Positions 12,621 through 22,860 of a stretch of 64,000 bases of DNA are shown here, one piece after another. This DNA comes from Allodiplogaster sudhausi (lineage: Eukaryota > Nematoda > Chromadorea > Rhabditida > Diplogasteridae). Each line of letters starts with the position of its first letter. Within the stretch, counting starts at the first letter, position 1. Under the pieces are notes generated by a model. The model was not told the origin of the DNA and searched no databases. It worked only from the letters and a program-made list of their open reading frames with translations. The translations under genes were made by a program, and so were the position numbers. Location: NCBI GenBank assembly GCA_945643635.1, contig CALZFC010000017.1, forward strand, positions 3,218,001 through 3,282,000, written 5' to 3'.

Positions 12621-14379
12621 CCTTCTTGTCTTTGATTAGTGCTGCTTGAATCTTTTTTTTTAAATTTTTTTTGTGAAATTAAGTTAATTCGAGTTTTTCT
12701 TAATTTTTAGCCACATACTTTTAGCAAACATGCGAGTATATTCAGGTAAAAGGACGACTGGTCGATTTTTTCCCTAAGCGCTTATAAATGAACCAACAAC
12801 AGCTAAGAAAACATTCATACTTCCAAGAAATGTCTTGCACCTTGAGTATATAATATTATATTCAAATGCGCAGATTGTATGGACGATACGGCAAATGAAT
12901 GAATTAGAAGAGAACATAGTAATTAGATTATTTCTGGGCATTGTGACCTCTGCCTTTGTGCATTGTAAAGAGTCAAGAAGTTTGCTTCGAGCACAGGGCA
13001 GCAGAAATGAATCTGTCTTATTCGATTTATATCTATTTGTGATATCTATTTGTGAAAGATATAAATGTAGTTTGAACTCTCTTAAAGATGTTGACGAGAA
13101 GAAGCAATTCCATCCATGCGAAGAGAAAATAATTAACCAGTTATAAAGCGATTTATGTGTACATATGTCAGCGACTGTTGTTTGTCATAGAAATCGCAAC
13201 AGCAAATGCCGTTGTATGGCAAGCAAGGAATCCCAGAGAAACAAAATAATCTTGGGAAAATAACATACATATGTATGTATGCATGACTTCTAATAGACAT
13301 TGATCTTATGGCTGAGCAGCACTAAATGTGACAAATGAGGAAAAATAAGGAAGGAACTTTGTAAAATGAAGAAGTAAAATGAGGAAGTAACTCCAAGTTA
13401 ATTTGTCTATAGAAAATATTCGTCAAAACGCAACGTGGAGCAAATTGAATATATGAATGAAAATCCTTGCTTCATAAGAGAACATATTCTTTAGTAACCC
13501 TATTTATACAAGACATAAAATGTCGCATTAAACAATTGTGACAGCCTCTTGAACAGTGTTTTAGACAATGGCGTTCTTATGTTTTTAATGAAATCCGGTA
13601 AGTATTTTTTTATCGTATTCGAAACACAACAATAAAGTTTTTATGAGACTCGAAAGTAGGGCGCGGCTACTAATTTAATGTAGATGAAAAGAGTTAGTGA
13701 ATAAAAAAGAGAGGCGTGCCCTAGCTGGTTGAAAATGGGAAAGTAAGCTTATGTATATTTAAAATTTTAAAATTGTGGCTTCACTTCAAGAGGCGAAGAA
13801 ACATGGGTACGGCAAATTCGCTCAGATTTGCTCGGTCAAAAAGTAGGAAGTTTGTCCTTAGGATATATGAATACATATGTATTTAACGTGGGGGAGTTGC
13901 TAATTAGAATTTTGGAACTGATTTGTCATGAAGGTACTGAAAAGGCATGTCTCTTGTTAAAGTATGCGACGATGACGATGGTAGCCATATTTCGGCGCCC
14001 CGAAGCGCATCTGACGAAGCTCGCTTCTATTACTTCCGAAGATGATGACCGTCATGCAAAGGATTGGTCTTTCGGCGTCGCTTGCAACTCTAATCGGCTC
14101 CTTTACAATAAAAAATTGCACGGAATCGCCGAGTGTTTGTTCTGCAAATACATGCATATAGTGCATTTTATTTTATTACCCTATTTGTTTCATGACCGTT
14201 CATAAGACAAGTAAGACAGCTATTTGAGATGCTCGCTGGAGTTCCTGAAATGGCATTCGTCATCAAACTGCTCAAAATTTGCGAGAAAAATTTTTAAACT
14301 GCAGAAAGCTTTGTTCGCAAAGTCGTTCCATTCTATCACAAAGTCCAAAATGCAATATGAAATGACCGTTGCCGCTCCT
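12621..14379. other. Intergenic, no supported gene
   Basis: AT-rich DNA. An open frame of about 125 codons at 13828-14205 (+) has no recognisable domain. Part of it (about 14070-14110) resembles DNA near 45160-45200, so it is probably repeat. Short ACATATGTATGTAC-type palindromes, common across the window, occur here too. Confidence 0.45.
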
Positions 14380-14487
14380 TTGTTTTCTCTTCTTATTATC
14401 CTCTTCCTCGATCGTCGACCCTCTTGCTCTTCGATCTCAGTTATGCCAGTGCTGATTCAAGCTTTCCGATCTCGCTTCTCAAGAACT
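14380..14487 (-). pseudogene. Relic of coiled-coil family gene, cut by the 10.7-kb transposon
   Basis: On the minus strand this reads LRSEIGKLESALA, a stop (TAA), then LRSKS. It matches the C-terminal leucine-zipper-like exon (EKQIEKLESALARLRSK) of the family members at 26.6, 29.6, 43.7 and 57.0 kb. The match ends exactly at the transposon's target duplication AGAACT. DNA after the right end (25227 on) is only weakly alignable to the expected continuation (GCTCGCTTCCATTGC against GTGCGCTTCAATTGC). Confidence 0.7.
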
Positions 14488-14700
14488 CAGTAAATGAAAA
14501 AAGGCTGATTAAAAGGATTGTTCGACAAAAAAGGCTGATTAAAAGGATTGTGCAAGAAAAAAGGCTGATTGATGGAATTGTGCACATGCAAAGGCTCATT
14601 AACAGGATTTCACGGGGCGAAAGTCTTATTGACAGGAATTTCGGGTGCAAGGCTTATTAACAGGATTCTGCAAGTCTAATTAACAAGATTTCGAAATTTG
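14488..14700. repeat. Left terminal inverted repeat and subterminal array
   Basis: About seven diverged copies of AGGCT(T/G)ATTAA(C/A)AGGATT spaced by about 29 bp follow the 19-bp TIR. Such arrays are known transposase-binding sites in CACTA elements; that role here is inference. Confidence 0.8.
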
Positions 14701-15011
14701 GAAAGCTGGCTATGTGGATTCTCTTCATTTTATGTATATTCGTGTTTCTCTTTACTTGTCTTTTTTATTTGGCGCCTATAGACACACGGTCATTTATGCA
14801 GGCTTAAAAACGATCCTCAGCGCCAGTGCTAAAATGGTCAGGCCGCGACGCGACCGCAACGCGTCAGCTGTGTCCGCGCGTGGTTAGATAAAATACGCGT
14901 TTTCCCGCTCGTTCTAGAATTTCTGCTAATCTATTTAGTCATGCCTTGTTATTCTTTCGTCTTTTACACGTAGGATGTGTTAATCACAGTTAATTATCTT
15001 TTATTTAGGTG

Positions 15012-16950
15012 ATGAGTTACTATGAAGGCAGGCGCGGAGGACGCGGGCTGCGCAAGACTCCGCCGTACGTCCGCCAGCGAATCGAAGATGGAATAAAGAA
15101 AGGAGTTGAAGAATCCCTTCAAAGGTTAGGATGTTTTTCTTCCCATGTGGATCAACACTGTTTAACTTTTGATTTCCTCAGGGCCGAAGAGAAGAAGAAA
15201 GTACGGAAGGAAGAGAGACGGCGAATGAAGGAGAAGCTGAAAAAGAAGCTGAAGAAGGCGGCAGGAGGAGAAGAAGGAAAGAAAAAGAGGAAGGAGGATC
15301 GCAAGAAGAAGAAGGAAGAAGAAAGCGAGAAGGAGAAGAAGAAGCAGCGAGAGGAGGAAGAGAGAGAGAGAGAAGCAGAAGAAGGAGGAGGAGGAGAAGG
15401 AACGGAAGCAGCGAGAGAAAAAGGAGGAGGAGCAGAGAGAGCGAGAGAAGCAGAAGACGGAGCGCAACAAGAAGGAGAAGGACAAGGAAAACAGGCGTCG
15501 CAGGTTTCATTCTTTTTATTATTTTTTTGGTACTCTTCAACTATCACTGGCCCCAAAAATGTTGATTATTTTTTCGCTGACACTTGGCAAAGGGTGGGTT
15601 GCTTGACGCGGGGATCACGAATATAACATTCATTTTTAATTATAACCTCATTAAAAACGATGTAGTAACAATTATGAAATTTAATTTTGACTCTGATCGC
15701 GTTGTTTTTTTTTCTGGTCTCTCTGGGGTAGTGGTAGTCGAAGAGTACCTTTTTTTAACAAAAATTCCCATAATCGCTTTTGTTTGCCTAGAAGGTATTC
15801 GTCGTCCTCTTCTTCGTCGTCGTCTTCCTCTTCGTCTTCCTCTTCATCTTCATCTTCTTCGTCTTCTTCTGCGTCGTCATCCTCGGAGAACGATAAGTTA
15901 GTCGGTGGAATGTATTAATTGAAACACGACTTTGGCATTATTCTTTGCAGGAAGCCAGCTTCCTCGAAGAAGACTAATCCAGCCCCGCCGCCACCTCGCA
16001 AGGCTCTGGTACCTCTTGGGAACCACAAGACGCCCCCGCCGTTAGTCACCGTTTTATGTATATTGTAACAATAAACTATAAGCGTGATCTTGCAGCCACC
16101 CCGTCCTCTCCGCAAGCTCGTCTCTCTGATCCGGCTCCCTTCTTGTCCAGGTTGGTTATGACTTACTGAGGAACATTTTGATGACAAATACTCCGTTTTT
16201 AGCCAACCCAACCCTAGTTGCAGCCCCACTCTTCCCCATCTCAATCTCTCCGTCTTCATCTTCCTGCTCTTCTGCTGCCTCGCGCTCTGGCGTCGTCTGC
16301 TGTCTCTGGCGTCGTCCTTTGAGGTTACATATTCTGAAATCTTTCCTGGAGGTACTCCTAGAGGTGCTCGGGGAGGTACTCCTAGAGGTACTCCGGGAGG
16401 TACTCCTGGAGGTACTCCTGGAGGTACTCCGGGAGGTACTCCTGGAGGTACTCCGGGAGGTACACTTGGAGGTACTCCTGGAGGTACTCCGGGAGGTACT
16501 CCGGGAGGTACTCCGGGAGGTGCTCGGGGAGGTACTCCTGGAGGTACTCCGAGAAGTGCTCGGTTAGGTACTCCGGGAGGTGCTCGGGGAGGTACTCCTG
16601 GAGGTACTCGGGGAGCTCCAGGAATATCTCCGTCTTCTTTTGTTCTTCCTATCTCCATTCCTTCTCACCCTGAAATTGCTGATTTCAGAAATCATCTCTG
16701 GCCGCCGCTGCCGTCTCTTTCCATCGTCACCTCCCCCTCTCTCTCTCTCATCTATGATCTCTGCTACCCCTTCTGCAATATGGATGAGTCAGCTATTTTT
16801 CAAAGAGAATGAAAGAGATAATGAGAGGTTCAGATATGTATTTGAAGATGATGACTTGCAGATCCCGGTGACCGCGCAGACTCCGTCTCCCCCCCCCCCC
16901 AATTCGACAAGCCCCTTCCCCATTTTGTTGTTGTTGTTGATGTAGAACGC
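15012..16950 (+). CDS. Transposon-encoded low-complexity protein (Lys/Glu-rich, poly-Ser, Pro-rich, GGTP repeats)
   Basis: ATG at 15012 lies just after a tatttag acceptor. Exon 1 (to 15124) reads MSYYEGRRGGRGLRKTPP. Exon 2 (15181-about 15503) is a highly charged Lys/Glu/Arg segment. A later exon (about 15792-15890) encodes about 25 Ser then an acidic end. The next (15950-16040) is KPASSKKTNP with a Pro-rich tail. A further open stretch (about 16205-16820) encodes about 22 GGTP-type tetrapeptides. Splice phases between the later exons are not all resolved. The frame on the other strand across the repeats (PPGV repeats, 16658-15915) is also open, so strand assignment there rests on the plus-strand splice sites. 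Function is unknown. Confidence 0.45.
16341..16617 (+). repeat. 12-bp minisatellite coding for GGTP repeats
   Basis: About 22 tandem variants of GGAGGTACTCCT / GGAGGTACTCCG. The 12-bp period keeps the reading frame on both strands: GGTP on plus, PPGV on minus. Confidence 0.85.
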
Positions 16951-17033
16951 GTAGTTTGTTGTTTTTGTTCGCGAGAATTGTTGCTGTTTTAAGAAAAAAA
17001 AAATTGTTTTTACGTCCTTTCACTTGCAGTACA

Positions 17034-18608
17034 ATGAACGGAAGTGTGGATGATGATGAGATGCCAATTTTACGGCCAGAGGTGGATGATTCCGTTGAAG
17101 TAGAAGTAGCTGGGCCTAGACCTGCCAGCCCCTCTGCCCACCTTAGAATGCCGCCCCCCGTCGTCAATCTGACCCCGTCGTCATTCGCACCCAGAGGGAA
17201 GAGGAAATCTAACATGGAATCTCCCCAGATGACAGGGTTGAGCACGAACACAACTCCCCAGATGACAGGGTCGAGCACGAACACAACTCCCCGCAAAGGG
17301 TCGAGCACTCAAACAACCCCCCGCAAAGGGTTGAGCACGCAGACGACTCCCCAGTTCAAAGGGTTGAGCATGCGAAGCCCAAAGGACGCTGCCAAGACAG
17401 CTGCAAAGAGGATAGCAGAACGGCTCCAACTGTCTGGAAAGAAGGCCGCCGATCGTAGAGCAGATAGGATCAGCGAGTTGGAGGCTGAGCTGAAATCAGC
17501 CACTGATGAGTTGTCGTACACGAGAATCCGCCTGTTCACTCTCGAGAAGGCCACCAGGAGGAATGCTGAATCTGAAATGGAGCTCACCCGGCTTAAAGTT
17601 CTCTTGGCTGAAAAGGAAGACGAAATAGCGTGTCTGAATTTGAAAAATGAGGAACTTGAACAACGGGTGAATTGGCAAGGGAATGAAAGCGGGGACTTGA
17701 AAGTGGCCAAGAGAGTCTTAGAACTGCAGTTAAAAGAGGCCGAGACAAACTGCGCCGATTTAGAACAAAAGTTGAGTGAGGTGAAGACAAGCTGCACCGA
17801 GTTAGAACAACAGTTGAGAGAAGCTCAAACAAAATACACCGATTTGGAAGAAATAGCTGAGAGAGACTGGTTGCAGTTGAGTGAGGTCAAGGCAAGATGC
17901 ATCGATTTAGAACTGCGTGTCCGTGCTCGCACTCCTTCACAGTACATATTACACAAGCAGAGTGACAACATCAGAAACCTCCGAAATGAGAAGCGCAGAG
18001 CAAATAGAAAGATCAAAAATTTGCAAGAACAACTCGCTACGATCATGAACAGAGACAAGAGGGTGAAGGCGATGGCGAATTTCTCGCAATTTCAGCCAGT
18101 TCAGCAGCGGAGACGTCTGGCCGCTCTTCATGGCACGATGAGCCGGTACGCCGGAATCGAGGCTTCCAAGGATCGAGAGAAACAACGGGCTGAAATAACT
18201 GAAATTATCCGGTTGTACATTCGGCGACACAACATTACGCTAGACTCCGGTATTCAGAAGCTCACGCCTGGGTTGGATCTCCTTCTCTGTACTAGTGCGC
18301 GAATCAACTTGAGTCAGCGGCTAACATGCAAATCATTCCTAGCCTGCGTCAACTCTGACATTTTCTCGCCAACATATGACGCGATTTGCGAGAGAATCGT
18401 AAGGAAGCCAAAGAGCCGGGGACCCGGTAAAATTAGATTTCGCTCAAAAGCTCTTTATAGGTACTTTTTAACACGGCGAAACGTTTGGAATGGGTCCGGG
18501 AATCTGAAATCGCCATTTTGGCGAGCTGTGCGAGGTTTGAATTTCGAGAGCCCGATGAGCCTTACAGAGATGGTCGCACATTCGCGTTCGCTGTTTCGCA
18601 CACAATAA
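17034..18608 (+). CDS. Transposon-encoded coiled-coil protein (about 525 aa)
   Basis: ATG at 17034 follows a cttgcag acceptor closely (AGTACAATG), so it may be the first coding exon or be spliced to an upstream one. Residues 1-55 are acidic and Pro-rich. About 60-105 hold four to five degenerate decapeptide repeats (STNTTPQMTG type). About 115-345 is a long heptad-rich coiled coil. The C-terminal third has RRRLAALHGTMSRYAG and LTPGLDLLLCTSAR. The last about 70 codons after CERIV (from about 18400) are inside an inverted repeat. The original protein probably ran on into the frame at about 19660 (CERIV joining VRRLRVEYASRF). So the present end, HSRSLFRTQ, is probably a by-product of that insertion. 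Confidence 0.6.
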   Translation: MNGSVDDDEMPILRPEVDDSVEVEVAGPRPASPSAHLRMPPPVVNLTPSSFAPRGKRKSNMESPQMTGLSTNTTPQMTGSSTNTTPRKGSSTQTTPRKGLSTQTTPQFKGLSMRSPKDAAKTAAKRIAERLQLSGKKAADRRADRISELEAELKSATDELSYTRIRLFTLEKATRRNAESEMELTRLKVLLAEKEDEIACLNLKNEELEQRVNWQGNESGDLKVAKRVLELQLKEAETNCADLEQKLSEVKTSCTELEQQLREAQTKYTDLEEIAERDWLQLSEVKARCIDLELRVRARTPSQYILHKQSDNIRNLRNEKRRANRKIKNLQEQLATIMNRDKRVKAMANFSQFQPVQQRRRLAALHGTMSRYAGIEASKDREKQRAEITEIIRLYIRRHNITLDSGIQKLTPGLDLLLCTSARINLSQRLTCKSFLACVNSDIFSPTYDAICERIVRKPKSRGPGKIRFRSKALYRYFLTRRNVWNGSGNLKSPFWRAVRGLNFESPMSLTEMVAHSRSLFRTQ

Positions 18609-19672
18609 AGCAATATTCGTTAATTTTTTTTTCATAAATAGACAAAATATTGCTTCATAAAGCTACTAAAGTAGAATTTGAAAATATTCACTTTTATGAT
18701 CTCAGCGGCGTCTAGACTTTGTAGAGGTGCCATTCTCTTATAGGGAAAAAACGCATGGGGTTTCTATCTTAAGTTGTAGAGCAAAAAATTATCTTTCCAA
18801 TGAGCTATAGTATGCAAGATACCGCGAGCTTTTTTATGTTTCCCAATCATAAAACTGTTGCAATACTCGCGGTTCAGTGCCTGTGCATCGGCTTGCACAT
18901 TGTTTAGGCGTTGCCCACGCCAAAAGCGCAGCACAAGCGATGTACCGCATGAAGGTAGTCTAGGGAATTTATGTGGATTTTTATGTAACTGTTTAAATAA
19001 AATTTAAATGCAAAACAAATTTGTTAATTGATGGGCAAAAGACTAAGCTCGCCCGCGGCATCGAACCCGGGACCTTTTCATTGCGACTCCAAATCATTCG
19101 CACTACACTAAATCATCCATGTTCTAGGAGACAATGTCTTTCTTCTTACCCTGCCCGGTGCATAGGTCATAGAAACGCTGAACCGCGCGTATTTCAAGAG
19201 TTTTATGATTGGGAATCATAAAAAAGCTCGTCGGTTGGCATACTATAGCTCATTGGAAAGATAATTTTTTGCTCTACAACTTATGATAGAAAACCCATGC
19301 GTTTTTTCCATATAAGAGAATGGCACCTCTCCAAATTCTAGACGCCGCTGAGACCATAAAAGTGAATATTTTCAAATTCTACTTTAGTAGCTTTATAAAG
19401 CAATATTTTTTTCTATTTATGGAAAAAAATTCACGAATATTGCTTTATTGTGTGCTAAACAGCGAACGCGAATGTGCGACCATCTCTATAAGGCTCATCT
19501 GGCTCTCGAATTTCAAACCTCGCACAGCTCGCCAAAATGACGATTTCAGATTCCCGGACCCATTCCAAACGTTTCGCCGTGTTAAAAAGTACCTAGAAAG
19601 AGCTTTTGAGCGAAATCTAATTTTGCCGGGTCCCCGGCCATTTTGATACTCTCGCAAATCGCGTCATATCTA
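18372..19672. repeat. Inverted duplication splitting the transposon's main protein
   Basis: Arms at about 18372-18905 and 19135-19672 are inverted copies. Both read the same C-terminal peptide (start GPGKIRFRSKAL, end AHSRSL) on opposite strands. The arms include host sequence ATATGACGCGATTTGCG at their outer edges. The spacer of about 230 bp contains a tRNA-like unit on the minus strand. Confidence 0.75.
19051..19124 (-). repeat. tRNA-like (Pol III promoter) SINE head
   Basis: The minus strand has a B-box match GGGTTCGATGCC (plus 19057-19068) and an A-box-like TAGTGTAGTGC (plus 19100-19110) at tRNA spacing. The acceptor and anticodon stems do not fold as a functional tRNA, so a tRNA-derived SINE or relic is preferred. 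Confidence 0.5.
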
Positions 19673-21528
19673 GTACGCAGACTAAGAGTGGAGTATGCCA
19701 GCCGATTCCGCTACAAGTTCTCTACAGTTTCAATCCAAAAAGATGGAGAGTCCCGTTCTATTCCTGTCATTCAAATGGAAAATATCAAGGAGGCACTCAC
19801 ATGCAGAGTTCATGATCTTTTGGAAAGTGAACAACTCATCCTTGATGGGAAATTTGCTAATCGAATCTGGCTATGCGTGACTGGTGATAAGGGTGGAGAC
19901 AAGACCAAAATTTCAATATCGATCGGAAACATTGAGAAAGTGAACTCTGTTCAAAACAGCATGATCGTGGCAATGTACAAGGAAACCGACTCTGGCACCA
20001 TGCTGCGTGCATTCATCCAGAACGTCGTCGACCAGATCAACAAACTGTACTTCCTGAACGTAACCATCAATGATGAGTCATAGAAGATTATGCTCAAATG
20101 GTTCTTGGCCGGGGACTATATGTTTATCTATGCATGTCTTGGAATGAAGGGACCCAGGTCATGTAACAACTGCCCGCTTTGCACCCGTAGTCGTGACTGC
20201 AAACTGAGTGAGGATGAGCCGCTGTACCCGCTTCGAACATTGGAGGATTTTGAAAAGTGGTCAGAGAATGGTGAGTGTGGTGTGACCAAAGGAGAGAAGC
20301 TACTGTTCACAGTCATTTCCATCAGCAACATCCTCCTTCCCCAAATGCACACTGTGTCCGGTGTAGCCATTGCCACGGCCATCAACCCTCTCCAGCTTGC
20401 AGCGCTTAACACCGATTTGAAGAATGTGGGAGTGACCATGAAGACACTTGGTCCAGACAATTATGATGAGAGAAAAACGGTGGGAAGGTCGCCTCTAACC
20501 TCGAATGCCAGAAAGAGCTTAAAGCTGTACGGCTCAGAATATCAACGAACAAGGCAGAGATGAGAGAAACAGAGAGAGAGAAGAAGGACGGCCCAATTAT
20601 AATTGAGTGCCTAAATGCAGTCCAAGAACAGCGGGTGCGTGCACCAAGAAGAAGCCAACCCGTTCAGTGCAAGGCCCCCGTCTGCCTCAGTCAACACAAA
20701 GCCAGCTCAGGGTTCAGCGAGACGGTCGGCTTTCAGAGAGGATTTGCCTGCGCCATCTGCCAGAAATACCATAACTTTGTCTGTGAAGGCATTTTCACAA
20801 TGCAGCAAATTGATAAGGTCGACTCACAAGATGGTGATATTTGTTCGACATGTGCAACAGGAAGGGCAATAACAATGAGCGAGAGAATCAAGGAGGTGAA
20901 GGAGTGCATTGAGCAAAGTGAGAAGGAAGAAGTTCAGCTGAATGAGCAGAGAGAGTCCCTCGAAAAGAAAAAGAAGGAGCTAGAAAAGATCAGTGAGACG
21001 AGAACAGGGGAAGCGCAACTCGCACTCGATGCTCGTCTGCGAAGCATTGGTGCTGACCGGCAAGCCTTTGGGCAGTGCCTTGTAGGCAATCATGTGCAGC
21101 GTTGCCTGGAGCAGCCCGAGGCTCTGTGGTCCCTCTACCCGGACGAAGAACACCTCTCTGAGTAGATACAGATCATGAAAGAGCTGAAATGCATCAGCAA
21201 GCTGTCCACTCCACACGATTTGGATGGAAGTGAGAAGCAACAACTTTTTGAGCACATAAACAAATTCGAACAGCTTGCTTCTAAAGCACTTCCTGAACAA
21301 AACAGAACGCCAAAAATCCATGGCCTCATCTCTCATGTTCCCGAGATGGTGGAGAGGTTTGGCTGCTGGGCCTTTTTCTCAGATCAGCCAATCGAGGCCC
21401 TTCACCAAGAAGAAAAGAGAAGGGCAAAGCAGTATGCCCCCATTCGCAATGAGGAGTTGAGATGGAGAGCTGAGCTGACGGACTTTGCCGTGATGAATGC
21501 ACTACATGATATGAACCGCTGGCAGTGA
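19643..21528 (+). pseudogene. Decayed transposase-like protein with GDKGGDKTK motif
   Basis: One protein is interrupted by an in-frame TAG (20081-20083), a frameshift near 20560 and a second TAG (21163-21165). Segments: RLRVEYASRFRYKF; WLCVTGDKGGDKTKISISI with NSVQNSMIVAMYKE; a Cys cluster SCNNCPLCTRSRDC; CAICQKYHNFVC and CSTC; a short coiled coil (about 20880-21000); and a C-terminal part with KIHGLISHVPEMVERFG and ALHQEEKRRAKQY. From memory, a GDKGG-x-x-TK segment and a C-terminal H-V-x-E-x-x-x-R-x-G region recur in unclassified repeat ORFs of Hydra, nematodes and other invertebrates; I cannot check this here. It is the best candidate for the element's transposase. Confidence 0.6.
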
Positions 21529-22860
21529 GAGGACGGAATGAGAGGGAGGGAATTAGAGGAAAGCAATTAGAGGAAGGGAGGAGGCAATTAGAGAGATACA
21601 ATTAGAGGAGGGCAATCAGCGAAGAAGCAAGGATTTAAGAAAAGAACACGACTACTATGCATTAATAGTATAGCTACTTATAATATTCTGTTCGCCATAT
21701 TCTATGTTACTAACTTTGTGAATAAACTAATATCCCTTGAACACCTAATTTATTTGGTTCCTGAAATAAAAGAGGAAAAAAAGAAAAAAATAGTTAAAGA
21801 AATAATAATAAAAAAAAATATGTAAGTAAACGAGTAAGTAAAAGATAAGTAAGGGGCAAATAATTAAAAAAAAGGAAACCAGTAGCAGAAGAACAGCAAG
21901 GGATCATGAAGATAGAATCCCGTGAACGCGGCGATCCAGAGAACGATGCCAAAACACTCGACCGCCCAGCACCTTTAAATATTCCACAAGCCACAACCCG
22001 TATGAAAAAGAAGGCAAAAAGAATGAAACAAAAAAGTTAACTAAAAAAGTAAAAAGCAAAGCAATGGAGACTGATCTAATCGGAATGCGGATTTCTTCTC
22101 GCACTCGAGGTAGATGGGGAGGATGGCTTGGTGGACAAGCGCGGCTGGAATCGCAAACGACTCGGAAAAGCAGGAAAACTGCAATGACAAGGAATACAAG
22201 CAAATTAACGCAGAAAAATCAATGCCCGTGCTCCCCGCGCTTTTTAATTTAAAACATATTTCCAATATATCTGACCACGCGCGGACACGGCTGAGTATCG
22301 AGAGACTGACAGCCTTAGAGGATCGCTTTTGGAGGGCCGTGGACATACTATAATGAAGAAGCTTTTTTTATCAGGAAGTACGCTGTGTCGCCGATCTTAC
22401 TTGTAGTTTGATGTTGTTGCTGCCAACAAGTGAGCCAAGAAAATCTCGCACGTTTGGCAATTCTCGTTCCCTTTGAGGTTTTCCTGCTTTTATCCCTTTT
22501 ACTAGAAAATGTTTTTTTTCTATTACATATTTATTCGAACATTTCTCTTTTTTTCATGAGGATGGTGCTGACCCTGCCGTTCTCGTACTTGCCATGACGC
22601 AACTAGAACCTTCTCGTCGTTCTTTTCGCTAGTTTATGATGATTATTTTAACAGTTGCCAGTGTTATTCCTTTTAGAATGAAGTAAGGTCGTCAACAGAA
22701 TCTAGTGACTGCAGTACGCGAAGTGCGACTCTGATTGGTGTCGCACCTAGCGACATTCATGCGAATGATAACAATAAGGTTTTGCTCTTTTTGTTTTAGC
22801 TAACTTGTTTCCATTTTCTGTTTCTGATACCCATTTTCTTCGAAAAGAAGAATAAGCTAT
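21529..22860. other. Transposon interior, weak coding signal
   Basis: AT-rich spacer after the transposase-like frame. A plus-strand frame at 22114-22353 (ending RFWRAVDIL) and a short open stretch at about 21900-22040 (KIESRERGDPEND) may be exons, but I find no domain. No other gene is supported. Confidence 0.35.

Noticed and set aside
15152..15556. Long minus-strand Leu/Ser/Phe-rich frames opposite the Lys/Glu-rich exon
   Set aside because: They are the complement of AAG/GAG-rich DNA, have no splice or start support, and three minus frames are open at once, which is a composition effect.
15915..16658. 247-codon minus-strand frame with PPGV repeats
   Set aside because: Plus-strand exons with acceptors flank the tract and read GGTP through it. 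The minus frame could still be real, so it is kept only as an ambiguity.
19051..19124. Functional tRNA gene on the minus strand
   Set aside because: A and B boxes match, but acceptor and anticodon stems do not pair. It sits in a repeat spacer, so a SINE-like relic is preferred.
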